Of a stretch of 64,000 nucleotides of DNA, positions 23,863 to 34,451 are shown piece by piece (positions within the stretch are counted from its first letter, which is position 1; every line of letters begins with the position of its first letter). A program made the position numbers and the translations under genes. Source of the stretch: Gloeophyllum trabeum ATCC 11539 (Eukaryota; Basidiomycota; Agaricomycetes; Gloeophyllales; Gloeophyllaceae); contig NW_006920410.1 of NCBI RefSeq assembly GCF_000344685.1, forward strand, positions 2,304,693-2,368,692, read 5' to 3'. The notes below the pieces were generated by a model that saw only the letters and a list, made by a program, of their open reading frames with translations, made no database searches and had not been told where the DNA came from.

Positions 23863-24615
23863 ATGCATGCTCACCAAGAACAATCTGACGACGAATTCGA
23901 AGTGCTCCGCCCTAGCAGCACCAGCGAGGCCGCCATTGGTCATCCCGCACAGGACGGCAGCAGCACCCAGGACATCACGCAGATCCTGCAGGCGCATATC
24001 GACAAGCGTCTCGATGACATCCAGAATCTGACGAACAAACGGTTCGACGACCTGGAGACACAGTTTAGACAGATAGTGCAAGGGGAGAGCAGCAGTGTCG
24101 GGGCGGCACAAGCCAATTCCGAGTCGCTGGACAGAGGCTTGCAGCTGTCGCAGATAATGCAACACTTCCTGACCCAGCGTCAGAACCATGTTCAGGAACT
24201 TGGAATACTCTATCGTATATCAACCTCCTGGACATGGTCATGGCTGGTAATATTACACCTAGGACACTCCAACTGGCTCGTCATGTCCACCTCCCCTTCG
24301 GCGGCTCCTGCCCTGCAGCCCTTCTCCTCTCCGCCTCCAACATTTCATCAAACCTCTTCTGCTCAACAACCCTCTCTGGGTCCTGGTCTTCATCGATCAC
24401 AAGCACCTGGACATTGCTCCCTGATGGTATCCTGGTCCCAGGGGTTCCTTGAGATGAACTGGGGTTTGACGGAGGAAGGGAGCGGCGTCGAAGGGCTTCC
24501 CAAGCTGATTGGGATCCCTGACCAGCGTTCGCGGCTCGTATTTGATCCCATTTCGAAGTCGATCGTGAGGAGTCCGACTCTGCTTGTGAGCTCTGCCGTG
24601 GCTGGGCATCCGTAG
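23863..24615 (+). CDS. Hypothetical coiled-coil protein; 3' half doubtful
   Basis: Not recognised. The first 110 codons look genuine: an acidic start (EQSDDEFEVLRPSST) and a heptad-like helix DKRLDDIQNLTNKRFDDLET. Beyond about 24250 the frame stays open to 24615 but overlaps, on the opposite strand, the last exon of the next gene, and the composition becomes Pro/Ser-rich with no helix pattern. A splice near 24214 (donor CGTATATC, acceptor CACCTAG) is possible but keeps the same frame. The end coordinate is therefore that of the open frame, not a supported stop. Confidence 0.35.
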   Translation: MHAHQEQSDDEFEVLRPSSTSEAAIGHPAQDGSSTQDITQILQAHIDKRLDDIQNLTNKRFDDLETQFRQIVQGESSSVGAAQANSESLDRGLQLSQIMQHFLTQRQNHVQELGILYRISTSWTWSWLVILHLGHSNWLVMSTSPSAAPALQPFSSPPPTFHQTSSAQQPSLGPGLHRSQAPGHCSLMVSWSQGFLEMNWGLTEEGSGVEGLPKLIGIPDQRSRLVFDPISKSIVRSPTLLVSSAVAGHP

Positions 24616-25398
24616 ATATCGAGGGCAGTGTTGCCGGATATTGTGTTCCTACACCGGTAGAAAGGCATATCATATACTCGGGCCTGTCGTAACGTATTAT
24701 GCAGTAGTGAAACTCACCAGTAGATGGCTGGTCAGCGTCCTCCATACGCTCAACCATGAAGCCCTCCTCGACCTCCTTGCCGGGCTCCATGCCGAGTCCA
24801 ACGGGATCGTCCTCCTTTGCCCCAACACCCCAATCACTGCGGTTCCTGTGTTCAACAGGAAGTCTGACTTTGACCTGCGGCATTCCATCGATCCTATGGA
24901 ATACGTTCTCTACCGCACGTTCAAAGCCTGCAGGGTTCTCAAGTGACTTGGCGAATCGGATGTGAGACCTAATGCGGTAGGCTTCGCCAACACCGTAGCC
25001 CAAAATGCCGGTGAAGAACGCGACGGTGCTGACTTTCACGGGCACAAGTCGCAGGTTGCGGAAAGCGGGTAAACGAGCGGCGAACGGACCAACGACATAG
25101 GGTAGGAGCGTCCCGGAGAGGCCAAAGCCTGTCTGGGTGGGGGCTGATTAAACCATGTACTGCAAGTGCAGTGTCAGAGTAAGATGCTGACTGGAGCGTA
25201 CTTGGTCCAACCACCCAGAAATCTTGTGCTCTGCTCATAGTCGTGCGGGGTGAGGTTACCGTTCTCGAGTTCAGGCTTGAGCAGCTCTTCGGTCCGACGC
25301 CTGCCCTTGAACACGAGCTCGAGATATCTGGTGGGATAGGAGCCTTTGGGCTCTACGGGTATTTGCCCCGCAGCAGATGTGGTCGCATGCTCGCTCAT
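24281..25398 (-). CDS. Putative two-helix membrane protein, OCIA-domain-like
   Basis: Three exons (25192-25398, 24718-25132, 24281-24648) give about 329 residues. After a short soluble N terminus, two hydrophobic segments (GLSGTLLPYVVGPFAA and STVAFFTGILGYGVGEAYRI) form a hairpin like that of OCIA-domain proteins, followed by a charged tail with SKWDQIRAANAGQ and EQKRFDEMLEAERRR, a pattern I associate with fungal OCIA-like proteins. OCIAD proteins sit in mitochondria and endosomes. The first intron join uses donor GTCAGC and acceptor ACCCAG, the only pair that restores the downstream frame. Assignment is tentative. Confidence 0.6.
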
Positions 25399-25627
25399 CG
25401 TTGCGGCATACAAGCAAGCTCGATATCCAGTGCACTGTAAGAGCAGGGGGATGCTAGACGCTTGTGTTTACCGTTACGTGACGTCAATCACCGACGCGTC
25501 GACGCGACATGCGCGTGACGCGTGATGGCTCGTTCTGCGTTCGTGAACACATACATATCGACCAAGGTTACAACCTATACCTCGAAGCTAAGGAACGCTT
25601 ATTCCTTTCCTCTAGATTTGTGACCAC

Positions 25628-26013
25628 ATGGGTCCCAAAGAATCCTGGTTCTGCACGAGTTTTCCGCTATACAGCACTAGTACTGACTACAATTTGAATA
25701 TACGTCTGTGTGGCCCGCACGAGAAATGGCAGCTCAAGGTACTCGGGTGCAATCAGCCTCCCCAGATATTGTGATACCGGTAATGTATGTCCTGCCTCCT
25801 GGCCTACCGTGACAAGAGACGCTGGCGTCTGATCGGACGCTAGCATTTCCTGTCATGCGTATGGTCGAAATAAATGATAAGAAAGTAGGTCCCGATGTTT
25901 CTTCAATCATGATTGGTATCAGACGCTGTGCAGTTGGCAACGCTGCCGCGGAGAAGACTCGGGATTTCATCCCTATGCCTCGAACCTACAGACGTCAGCC
26001 AGTTGGTCTTTAG
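25628..26013 (+). CDS. Putative two-exon protein of unknown function
   Basis: Exons 25628-25738 and 25819-26013 join in phase to 101 residues ending in TAG. The readable peptide (SFPLYSTSTDYNLNIRLCGP, ALASDRT-like junction, FPVMRMVEINDKKVGPDVSS, RDFIPMPRTYRRQPVGL) has the alternating pattern of a beta-rich domain, somewhat like fungal arrestin-like proteins. A further open stretch at 25509-25610 may be an earlier exon. The opposite strand is also open over part of this, so the call is weak. Confidence 0.35.
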
Positions 26014-26188
26014 TTCTCTCTGTCACAAAGCCTCGAGCTCTGGTAACCCTTACAGATCCCATCTTGCTTGGGATAGCGCACGAGTAGGGGACCCATTCAT
26101 ACAGTCTGAAACATCAATCGACCTTCACAACCTTTCGGTGGCACTTCCTTCTGATACTGCCCCGCATTCAGAAGTGATGCGGTGACGG

Positions 26189-26566
26189 TCACCATCGCTT
26201 TTCAAGCCCCAAACCCTCCTTTTGGTAGGAGTTGAAGTACATCTTGTGGTAATGGCCTCCATAGTGGGGGTCGCGCTCTGGTCTGACTATTGATAGGGCA
26301 TAGCACACGGGAGCTTAAAGTTCCAACTGTTCGCCACCGAACCGGACCCGGCGAACTTATTCAAGACGGGCTCGAGGAGAAAGTACGTCTTCCCAGCGGC
26401 GCCCACGCAATCGCAGGGATAGGTAGGATGGTGAGCCGCGGCATGCTCGCTTCTCCCGTACCTCGAGGCAGATTCGCCCACGATTGCAAGACGGAGCTAG
26501 ATCACCTCCGAGGTTCACTAGGCCACGGGCCACCGGGTCAGAAATCTTAATATTATAAACCGCCAT
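26189..26566 (-). CDS. Putative small single-pass protein
   Basis: Exons 26343-26388 and 26189-26277 join in phase and encode TYFLLEPVLNKFAGSER then DPHYGGHYHKMYFNSYQKEG and LGLEKRW before TGA. The start is proposed at ATG 26566 (MAVYNIKISDPVARGLVN), but the first intron is not settled: donors GTGAACC after codon 16 or GTGATC are both present. Total length would be near 60 residues, the size of small inner-membrane subunits of respiratory complexes; that is inference only. Confidence 0.4.
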
Positions 26567-26925
26567 CTCTGATGGGCGACGAAGTCATAGCTCGGCCAGA
26601 AACGCGGTTGTCGACGCTCCGTCAGCAATGGAAACGGATGAATGACACGGGGACATCATCACCCAGCCTCCCACAGCACACAGTGACAAGGGGGGGGGGG
26701 GCGACGATTCTCTGAGTTCGTCAATGTCCATAATAAACCTAACACTACATGATAGAATAGTAAAGCGGGAGTGTTCTAGTGTATGTACACATAACCACAG
26801 GAAAGCCATGACACCTGAGAGAACGAACAGAAAACAAAGTATGCAATGCCATATTGATACAGTAGATTATGCCACAAATATCTCACCTCCAAACCGACTT
26901 CAACACACCACGCTCCCCCCTAGGC
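26567..26925. other. Intergenic with 12-G homopolymer
   Basis: Contains an uninterrupted run of twelve G at 26690-26701. Otherwise 3' region of the transcription factor gene; no gene seen. Confidence 0.5.
26690..26701 (+). repeat. Poly-G tract
   Basis: Twelve consecutive G residues, the longest homopolymer noticed here. Length in the assembly may be unreliable. Confidence 0.8.
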
Positions 26926-29900
26926 TCAAAGGAACGGGCCATTGCGAGCGATCCTCGGCACTTCCTCTCCATTGGACCAGCTGGCTCGGTGGTCACTGCT
27001 GCTGGGTGGTACCCCGCCGCCCGAACCCATAGAGCTGTGACTCCGTCCGCTCAATATGGAATTCGGCGAGTCCGCATTCAACAGGCCATTGAGGCTCGAA
27101 GGTGAGCCCATGGTGCCTGCCTCCATGCTCATGTCATGTAGCCGCCCCATGCTGTCTGAACTCAAGCCTCCGTTCGGAGGCAGCGGAGCACCCCGCGTGC
27201 CTTCCCGGTACTCAACGTCGTCACCGTCGCTGCCAGTGACGCTGATACTGGCTGCACTCGTGCTCCCGTTGCTACCATCCTTTCCGAAAAGACTGGCGTG
27301 GGAGAAGGGGTAGAGGGGAACCGGTAGTTCAAGTGGTTGTCGTTGACTGGTCATGCGGACTATCTCCGACATTAACCCCTGCAGGAGTCGTTCTTGACGA
27401 GCTACAGAAGGAAGTGTGAATATGTGAAACATACTGCAACTGTGGCAGACTAAACATACTTCCGATAGGCGACCGATTACCGTATTCCCGCATCGCAAAG
27501 CTGTAAGCAAAGGTTAGTGAGAGATAGAGGAGGGAGCCCAGTTGAATTTGACCTACCGCAACATATTGATCTCACCCCATACTTGCGTCTCCCGTGGCGT
27601 ATCTCCCATCTGGATGTAGTATTTGCACATCTGAACCTGGACCACTGCAGCGAGATACCAGCAAATCTGAGCGATGGGTGTAAACTGGGTTAGACCGGGC
27701 GCACGACGCGCAGCTTGACCAGACATCATACGTACAGTGACAAATGGGTGTAATCGGGTCATATCTAACGGGGTTGACGATATAAGGTAATAGAAACTGA
27801 TTATCTCTTGAGCAGCGTGGACGCAACGCAGAGTCGATATCCAGGTCGGTTTCCCGAAATCTAGGTAGGGATTGTGGAGAGTGATGGTGGCCCTGTGAGG
27901 TTAGAACCGTATGATAAGCGGATCAATTGACTAGACCATGTCACCTCGAAAGCGCTTACGCGTGAGGTATTATGTGGACCATGTATAAATCTGTATCTAC
28001 CGCGCTTCCACCTGTTTCCTCGAAGGCAGGCCCGAACACGCTTCTGTGGCTGGGAGGCAGATGGTTCAGGAAATCCACACATACGAGTCTGTCCAACTCT
28101 TCAAAGCCGTCCAATTGGAAAGGATCTTGATTTTTAGACGGCGGGGAAGCCGCTCGTAGACTGCCGCGCACGTTATAATCCGTGACGCGGCCGAAAAGCA
28201 TTACAGCCTTCAACAGGAGTAGGAAAGAATCGGTGAACTCTGGGGGATGGGTGATAAATACGTCCTTCGTGACGAGGTCTTGTGGATTATCATGTTCAAT
28301 TTGCTATCACAGGGATGACGTAAGAATTTGGAGGTATGCTTGAGTGAAGTACTCACGTCTGACTCAAAATCCACGCGACGCAAGGGGAATTCGGTGCCGA
28401 TATCTCGCTCATCGACAGCGTGAACCCAGCCACCTACCGAAGCAATCCGGTCGAAAAGGATGGTCATCCACCATGTCCTTCTTCTCGACTCCAGATCTCT
28501 ACGATCCTTGGGGGGCGCCAGATAGGCTCCTGGAGAACTACTGCCAAGCATTGTAAACGTCCCGGGGTGATTTAGTCTGAGGGGAATTGCTACTCTTGTC
28601 TGGAATCCGGCAAAAATCCAAACTTCCACCCAGCGCCCTTCCTGGTAGAAATACCAGGACAGGAGCAGACAGGCTTGCATTACAGCAAAGATATCTTCTC
28701 CGCTAGCCATCGTGCGGTCTATGTACTGCCGGGTTTTACCGGCGTGATACTCAGCGAAGGTATCACGGCGGCTCCCGTCAGGCATTGTCTTCAAGCTTTG
28801 GGGGGACCAACGTGATGCTGAAGCGCACTGTGAAACAGAGGGGTAATTAGCGGAAACGATAACTGCTAGAGCAGGCCTACAATTGCATGGAGGATGGCTG
28901 AATGTGGGAATCCAGGATCGCGGGGATGCAGGTGAAGAGATGTTAAAAATGAAGGCCGATGCAGTATACGGGAACCACAAGGGTCGCACTTGAAGAAGGT
29001 CTCGACGCTGATAAGTGACGTGAGACTTGGTTCCATTGCTCCAATCCCGAGTCAAGCACTCACTAATGTGTAAGGAGTGGCGGCTCGGGCAAATCAGGGT
29101 TCCATCCGGCATGTATGAGATCTGTCAGGGACTCGGCGCTCGATAGCCCTCGACAGCGTACAGTCCGAAGCTCGGGACTGCCACTGTCGCTTCGGATACT
29201 CATATCCGGACTTCCGCTCGGGATAGAAGAGATCATATTGAGCGAGGCATGAGGTAGGGCAATCCCGGAAGGCCCGGCGAGCGCGCTCATATCAGGAGTC
29301 ATCCCGCCATTTGATGCTCGCGACAGTGATGATCTGGGTCGCCCATGAAGTACTCGAGGTGAGTGAGATGGGGAAAGGGAGCTGGCGGCAAAGTTTGAGG
29401 TCTCACGAAGGCCACCTTCGCTCAGCCTGCGCTTCAGACGCACTATTCACCTTAGGCACCTCTCTTGAATGTCATGAGGTGCGACAAGAACTCACCAACT
29501 TCCTCCTCAAGCTGTCTAATCCTTTCTGCGGGATCTATCTCTGGAGCTAATGGCAGCCCTTCCACGGGATCGTAGGAGCATTGGGGTTCCGTTGGGTGAC
29601 TACGACATGACCGGCGTGTGGCGGCTCAGCATAGAAAGCAAAAGTAAGGTTCGCAGGGGACATACACGTAGCCTGGAGGAGGCGGGACACTGATTGTAGC
29701 CTGCCATTGTCTTCTCGAGTGGTTAGCTTCCGCTGGCATTGAACTAGACGGACGGCGCTGACTTTACGCATGTCCCGCAATGAGGTCGGGCAGCGTCGCA
29801 TTTCTGAAACGAAGGTGAGACGCATAGAATTCCGGTAGTGACAATTCTCACCAGCTTCCGCTTCCGGCAGGACAAGCATGCCTTCAGACGGTGTGCCCAT

Positions 29901-29992
29901 CAGGAGGTGTCTCAGTTAACTAAGTGATATCCTCTCACCTGATTCCGGCGCAGCGCAGGACGAGAAGAGCTGGAGCTAGCTGCCTTGGGCAT
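26926..29992 (-). CDS. Zn2Cys6 fungal-specific transcription factor
   Basis: Thirteen exons (29939-29992, 29852-29881, 29768-29803, 29666-29700, 29496-29599, 29064-29442, 28881-29007, 28357-28827, 27960-28303, 27736-27892, 27557-27666, 27460-27500, 26926-27401) give about 787 residues. The binuclear zinc cluster is split over the first exons and reads ACLSCRKRKLKCDAARPHCG plus TC, with the sixth Cys in HPTEPQCSYDP. A short coiled coil RIRQLEEEVVRLKRRL follows. The middle-homology domain has FFKCDPCGSRILHRPSFL, QACLLLSWYFYQEGRWVEVW and RRRTWWMTILFDRIASVGGW. The C terminus is Ser/Gly-rich. It should bind CGG half-sites as a dimer in the nucleus. Target genes unknown. Confidence 0.9.
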
Positions 29993-30281
29993 GAGCGGAC
30001 TATGCGTGGCGTCGAGGGAGAATGGGGAGGGATAGACGGAGAGGAAGGGAGGGGAGCGGAAGGAAGGAGCGAAGTATATAGACCGGCCCTCACGACGAGT
30101 AGTACATTCTTTAAGTCAATAGATTGCCACGTGCTTTTGCGGAAGCGCTGAAGATGAAATCGGAGCCCGGATCTCGTCCCTGTGTATCTCACTGGGCGGG
30201 GAGTCCCCGCAAGCCAGATTGTTGAGTAACCAGGGTTGCCGCCCTTGTCGGAGAACAGAAATCTAACTCAAACACCTGCAG

Positions 30282-30989
30282 GGTGGAACGCCAGCGGCGC
30301 AACGTTCGTTATTATTCGACGTGCTTGAGCTGAATCCCGAAACAACAGCGCCTCATGATAATATGGTGGACTCTGTGGCGCATGTTGCATTCTACTAGAA
30401 GGAATGAGACTACGCCCCACCTTCAAGCTTCAGGTGCCCCAAGGTTATATTCACAGTATACCAAGGAGCGCCCAGGTTGCCGAAGTTATCGCCGCCGACC
30501 TGATCACGGTAATCTAAGCTTGTTGAAAGAGGCACGGTTCGATCGATCCACTCGTGTACATGATCTCAGTAGCTGAATCTCGATATTAATTCTCGAGCAA
30601 GCGGTCCCCTCGCTATTCGGGCCCCAACTTGCAGCTCATGGTCTACGAGACGTCTTTACCTCACCACTAGAGGTTGCAGGTGCCATGTTGAACAGCGCCG
30701 CTGTGAGATATGCCAACGGCGGGACTCCGTTCAAACACCAAATGGAGCAAGTATGCATCCGACCGGTCGCAGGGATCACACACCGTTACTTACCTTAGTT
30801 CTGTAGCTCACAAGTTATCACAGGCGAAGCCATGATCACACCGCGAAGATCAGCAACGACTTCTCATTCCAATCAATGATTGCGCGGCCTCGAAATCGAA
30901 CCCGGCCATCCAATATACACCCCGCCCCACTTGTTCGAATTGACGGGACGCCGTTTGCAAGGCTGAGGCGCGACATGCATTCCGCCTGA
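30282..30989 (+). CDS. Unidentified protein, four resolved exons, 5' end missing
   Basis: Exons 30282-30365, 30434-30508, 30598-30750 and 30807-30989 all begin and end in phase 0 with normal splice sites and give 165 codons to a TGA. Readable segments are AAQRSLLFDVLELNPETTAP, VPQGYIHSIPRSAQVAEVIA, PSLFGPQLAAHGLRDVFTSP, AGAMLNSAAVRYANGGTPFK and a basic tail SMIARPRNRTRPS. I recognise no family. A first exon with the start codon should lie at about 30150-30220; ATG 30152 is a candidate, but its frame runs into TGA just before the donor. It is divergent from the Zn2Cys6 gene. Confidence 0.45.
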
Positions 30990-31568
30990 GCAGGGTGAAC
31001 TCCCGTCATCGTTTTACCATGGCGCAATTGCTACCAAAGCCGCTTTAAGCCCGTATAAGGCTCACTAGGCTTCCGGATATAGCGACGGGCGAGGAGGAAC
31101 GTCCGTCATAGTCCTGCAAGAACAGGAAGGTTTGATTATTCGGATCACGTAAGTCATGGAATGTTGCTCCGTATAGTTTTTTGGGCGAATCTCGAGCAAT
31201 AGCAACTCTGTACTTGCGAGTTGCCTTTAGGCCACCGGATATCATGCCTTTTGTAGCAGGGTACATGCGTCAGTCTCTGAGGGGATCAGGTACAACGTTT
31301 GGGTTACCACAAGGGCTTACGCGCATCTCCATCCCGTCCCCAGGAACCGGTGCAACCTGCAGGATACATGGCCAGAACCTTATGAGAGGTCTCTCAATCG
31401 ACCAACTGTCGTATGCGCCACCCATGATTTCGTCTCATACGTGTATTCGCAGGTCAACCTGTAAGCCACGAAACGCGGTAGATTTCACACACGCAGATAC
31501 AAAATACAACATTACATAGTGATCGTGAACTTGAGATCGAGAACAGCCAGACAGCCATGACAGCTTTC
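30990..31568. other. Unresolved region
   Basis: Both strands carry open stretches of 50-110 codons (for example minus-strand GGAYDSWSIERPLIRFWPC at about 31400 and RKYRVAIARDSPKKLYGATF at about 31150). I could not join them, so they may be exons of a small gene, a decayed copy, or chance. Confidence 0.3.
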
Positions 31569-32447
31569 CTATGATCTACGCATAACCATGTTGAACTTCC
31601 GTTGCGCACGGTGGATGCAGAGTGGACCAACTGACATGATAGTAGCCACAACTCGCCTGGTGTGCGCAGCATGCCTGAACTCGCAGAGGTAGATGCCTGT
31701 ATACTCTCGATTAATATGGTCCGCACTTGGATGGCGTGAATCAATCTAGATACCTTGCCATGTCCCGAGGTTGAGACGTCCGTCCGTAATTGGCACGGAG
31801 ATAGTTGGTCCGATAAGTGAGGTTTTCGTGTGAGATACACTGTATCGCAGTGGTAAGATCTCCAAAGGTACTGTAGTCCTATGACGGCGATCCTTACGAA
31901 TCACTGTTATTAGTGTAAGGAGAGCGGCTTCTTCTCTTCAGAAATAGGCTCTTACTCTGGTCCTTCGTCGGTATGAACCCAGTTTAGTTTCTCTGGCACG
32001 ACATGGTCCAACGCCATGTTCATGTCTGATGACGGTCAGTGGAGAGCGGCGTCACACGGAGGATTACCAGATACCTCGTCGGACATCTACAGGATTTTCC
32101 CAGCATGAGTGTCATCCCAAAGACCGGGGATCATGCCTTACCGGGATCAAAGTTCTCATTAACAGTCAGCGCTGCCGAAGTGTGTTGTCTAAATGTCACG
32201 GTGGGATGAGGAGATCCGCCTTGGCCTGCAGCATAACCAGACCCAGTCAAATGGCAACCTACATAAACAGGAACAACATTCCAGCCTTTAACATCAACTC
32301 ATTAACCCCGAAACACTCCGTACTAAGGAGCGAAATGCTCGCCTTGACATCCTTCAATCCGGGTTGAATCTGAGATAGCACCTCCTCAGTCACCAGATGG
32401 CATCCCTTAGCACGCCTTGACAAGGTGAATGTTTTTTGCCAGCCCAT
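31569..32447 (-). CDS. YjbQ/UPF0047 family protein
   Basis: Seven exons (32343-32447, 32263-32285, 32142-32188, 32075-32086, 31956-32025, 31754-31839, 31569-31696) give 156 residues, close to the family's usual 140. Family motifs are in order: [89 protein letters not shown]. The HTSA...NEN and H...TSL segments form the trimeric active-site cleft; bacterial members have weak thiamin-phosphate-synthase activity, but the physiological role is open. The first intron (32286-32342) starts with GC rather than GT, and one exon is 12 bases. The last 15 or so residues beyond TIMS are unlike the family. Confidence 0.85.
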
Positions 32448-33114
32448 AAATGATGTAGTAGCTTTGCGGCTATTTCAGAGAGGTTTATGAGGGTTTCAAG
32501 CAGTCCTGGTCCCTGCAGGTGTTTCAGACTTCAAGTGATCTCCTGGAGTTGCAAGATCCTCAAGTCGATAACATAATGACGTCAGTCTCGTTATTCGGAT
32601 GACAAGAAACCGCCGGTGGGTAAGCGCTCAGAGTTCAAATTTGTGGCATGTGGGAGTTGATACGGAGTTCAATAATGTTCTCGAGTTTCGGGACTCTATA
32701 TGAGCTACCATATGATGCCAATACCCTTCCGCATGCCACGGATATGTGTCGATAAGACGAAGGTGCATCGAACGGCCGTTCTCATTATAGCGCATGCTCA
32801 GTATCGAAGACGTGATATCAGCCACGGCTCAAATGTAGGGCCTCCTCTATCCAAACACCACGGGTCCAATGCATTCACCACGCTCTCAGAGGTAGTACTT
32901 ATCAAGTCAGACCACTTGTGACGGTTTGACGACGAACGGTGGGTCCCAGCTCGCGGGCTCGGCCTCCTGCCAGGCCGAAGGCCCTTGCAATGCTCGATCA
33001 TCGTTATAGCACCACGAGACGCCACATACGGCGTGATGTGTCAACCACCCAAAGACGGGATGATCGAAGGTGGAAGAAGAAACACGACTGGAAAGCCAAA
33101 CGATAGATGTCGAT
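32448..33114. other. Intergenic, nothing recognised
   Basis: Promoter of the YjbQ gene and 3' region of the CPSF30 gene. No exon, RNA gene or repeat supported. Confidence 0.45.
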
Positions 33115-34203
33115 CTAGTCCTCCTGACCGTATCGTTTGCTCCGCTCCACGCCTCCCCGGTTGCCGGGCACGTTCCGATTGCGGCAGTGGTTGGCATAAT
33201 GTCCTTTCTCGCCACACTATCAAATGATAACCCTGTGAGTTATAAACGAACCATACAGACTGTTTCCGGCATACCTTGAAACATAGTACATCGTCGAGAT
33301 TCCGACGAGGCATCGGAGGCGCGTTCCCGACACTGGGACCCATAGCACCAGGGAAGCCACGATCAAAATCTGCATACCGACCATACCCGGGAGGTGGAGG
33401 GCCTAGTTCACGTGAAGAGGGCGGAGGGGGAGGTTCGTAAGCCTCTGGTGGTGGCAGTCCAGGTTTCGGGCTGCATATTTTACGTTAGTCTGACTGAGAC
33501 TCGAGGCAGTGCGGACGAGCCTGTACTCACTGGCCGCGGGGGCACTCAGGACCCAGAGGACAGAAGCCCGTCAAGTAATTTTGACAGGCAACGCGGCGTA
33601 CATGTTTTCGAGGACATGTGGGTCCTGGCGTTGATAAGTCACGGCGGTCTAATTTTTTCGCACAATTGCTCACCGAGCTTGCAGAAACCTCGCTTGTAAT
33701 CCGGACACTCGACGCGGCGCTCTTTCGGATGCGCATACAGGCACTCATCTCCAGCAGAACAGTAACCATACTTGGCGAACCACCAGCATTCTGGCATACG
33801 CCTAAGGTTGTACTCGTGCAAGAACTCACAGGCATCTCCCTTCTTGCATAGTCCACGCAGCCAATGCTTACACACGGTCGCTAACCGCTCGCGATCCCGG
33901 GGATGCGTAGGAAGTTGTTTGGGCGGTTGGAAATTCAGAGGCGAGGGCGTGGTATGGCGTAGCGGACAATGTAAGGGTCCAAGTGGACAACCAGCGGGAG
34001 TGAGCGAGAGACGGCATATCTGATCGTCTACGAGGAGGTTCAAACTTCAGTATCAGGCATAGCATGGACTGGATCTAGAAAACGGCACCTTTATCAAGCT
34101 TGAGACCTAGCTCGTTCTTGATGTAGAGCTCCTCCTGAAAATTGTTCTGGTGAAACTGCGGTTGAACAAGGTCCTTCAGATGCGCGGGTCCGACGAGCGC
34201 CAT
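33115..34203 (-). CDS. YTH1: mRNA cleavage/polyadenylation factor CPSF30/Yth1
   Basis: Five exons (34089-34203, 33674-34027, 33531-33624, 33275-33470, 33115-33216) give about 286 residues. Five CCCH fingers are readable: CRLSLTPAGCPLGPLHCPLR plus H, CKHWLRGLCKKGDACEFLH, CWWFAKYGYCSAGDECLYAH, CPDYKRGFCKLGPTCPRKH and CQNYLTGFCPLGPECPRGH. A Pro-rich linker leads to a C-terminal CCHC zinc knuckle CFKCGEKGHYANHC. The protein recognises AAUAAA-type signals within the cleavage and polyadenylation complex in the nucleus. The knuckle is present in animal CPSF30 and missing in S. cerevisiae Yth1. It shares a 248-base divergent promoter with the P450 gene. Confidence 0.95.
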
Positions 34204-34451
34204 CGTTGCTGCCGACGACGAGCAGGGCGTTAGCGGTCAGGGTCAAGGTCGCCTGGCCAAGTGACGCGGCGAAGATTATGGCATGCGAGAGGCGCGGAAG
34301 CAGATCGTGTCCGAATAAGGAAGGAGCAGCCCCGGAGTTCCTGCTGCTTGGCCGTTGGATAGCTTGTCGCGAGCCTGAATTGGTTACCCCTCCTTTCCAT
34401 GGCTATTAATTGGGCGCACCCACATTCTCAGCGGCATCCAACCCGCCCAGG

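Noticed and set aside
23695..24189. 164-codon minus-strand frame
   Set aside because: It is the antisense of the coiled-coil exon at 23863; the plus reading has the better helix pattern.
24281..25398. Mitochondrial carrier or GTPase identity for the minus-strand protein
   Set aside because: Only two hydrophobic segments and no carrier repeat or nucleotide-binding motif; the OCIA-like reading fits better.
30860..30920. tRNA-like B box GGTTCGATT on the minus strand
   Set aside because: No A box at the right distance, T-stem does not pair, and it lies inside the coding exon 30807-30989.
30160..33100. Transposon relic
   Set aside because: No terminal repeats, transposase motifs or target duplications; parts resolve into ordinary multi-exon genes.
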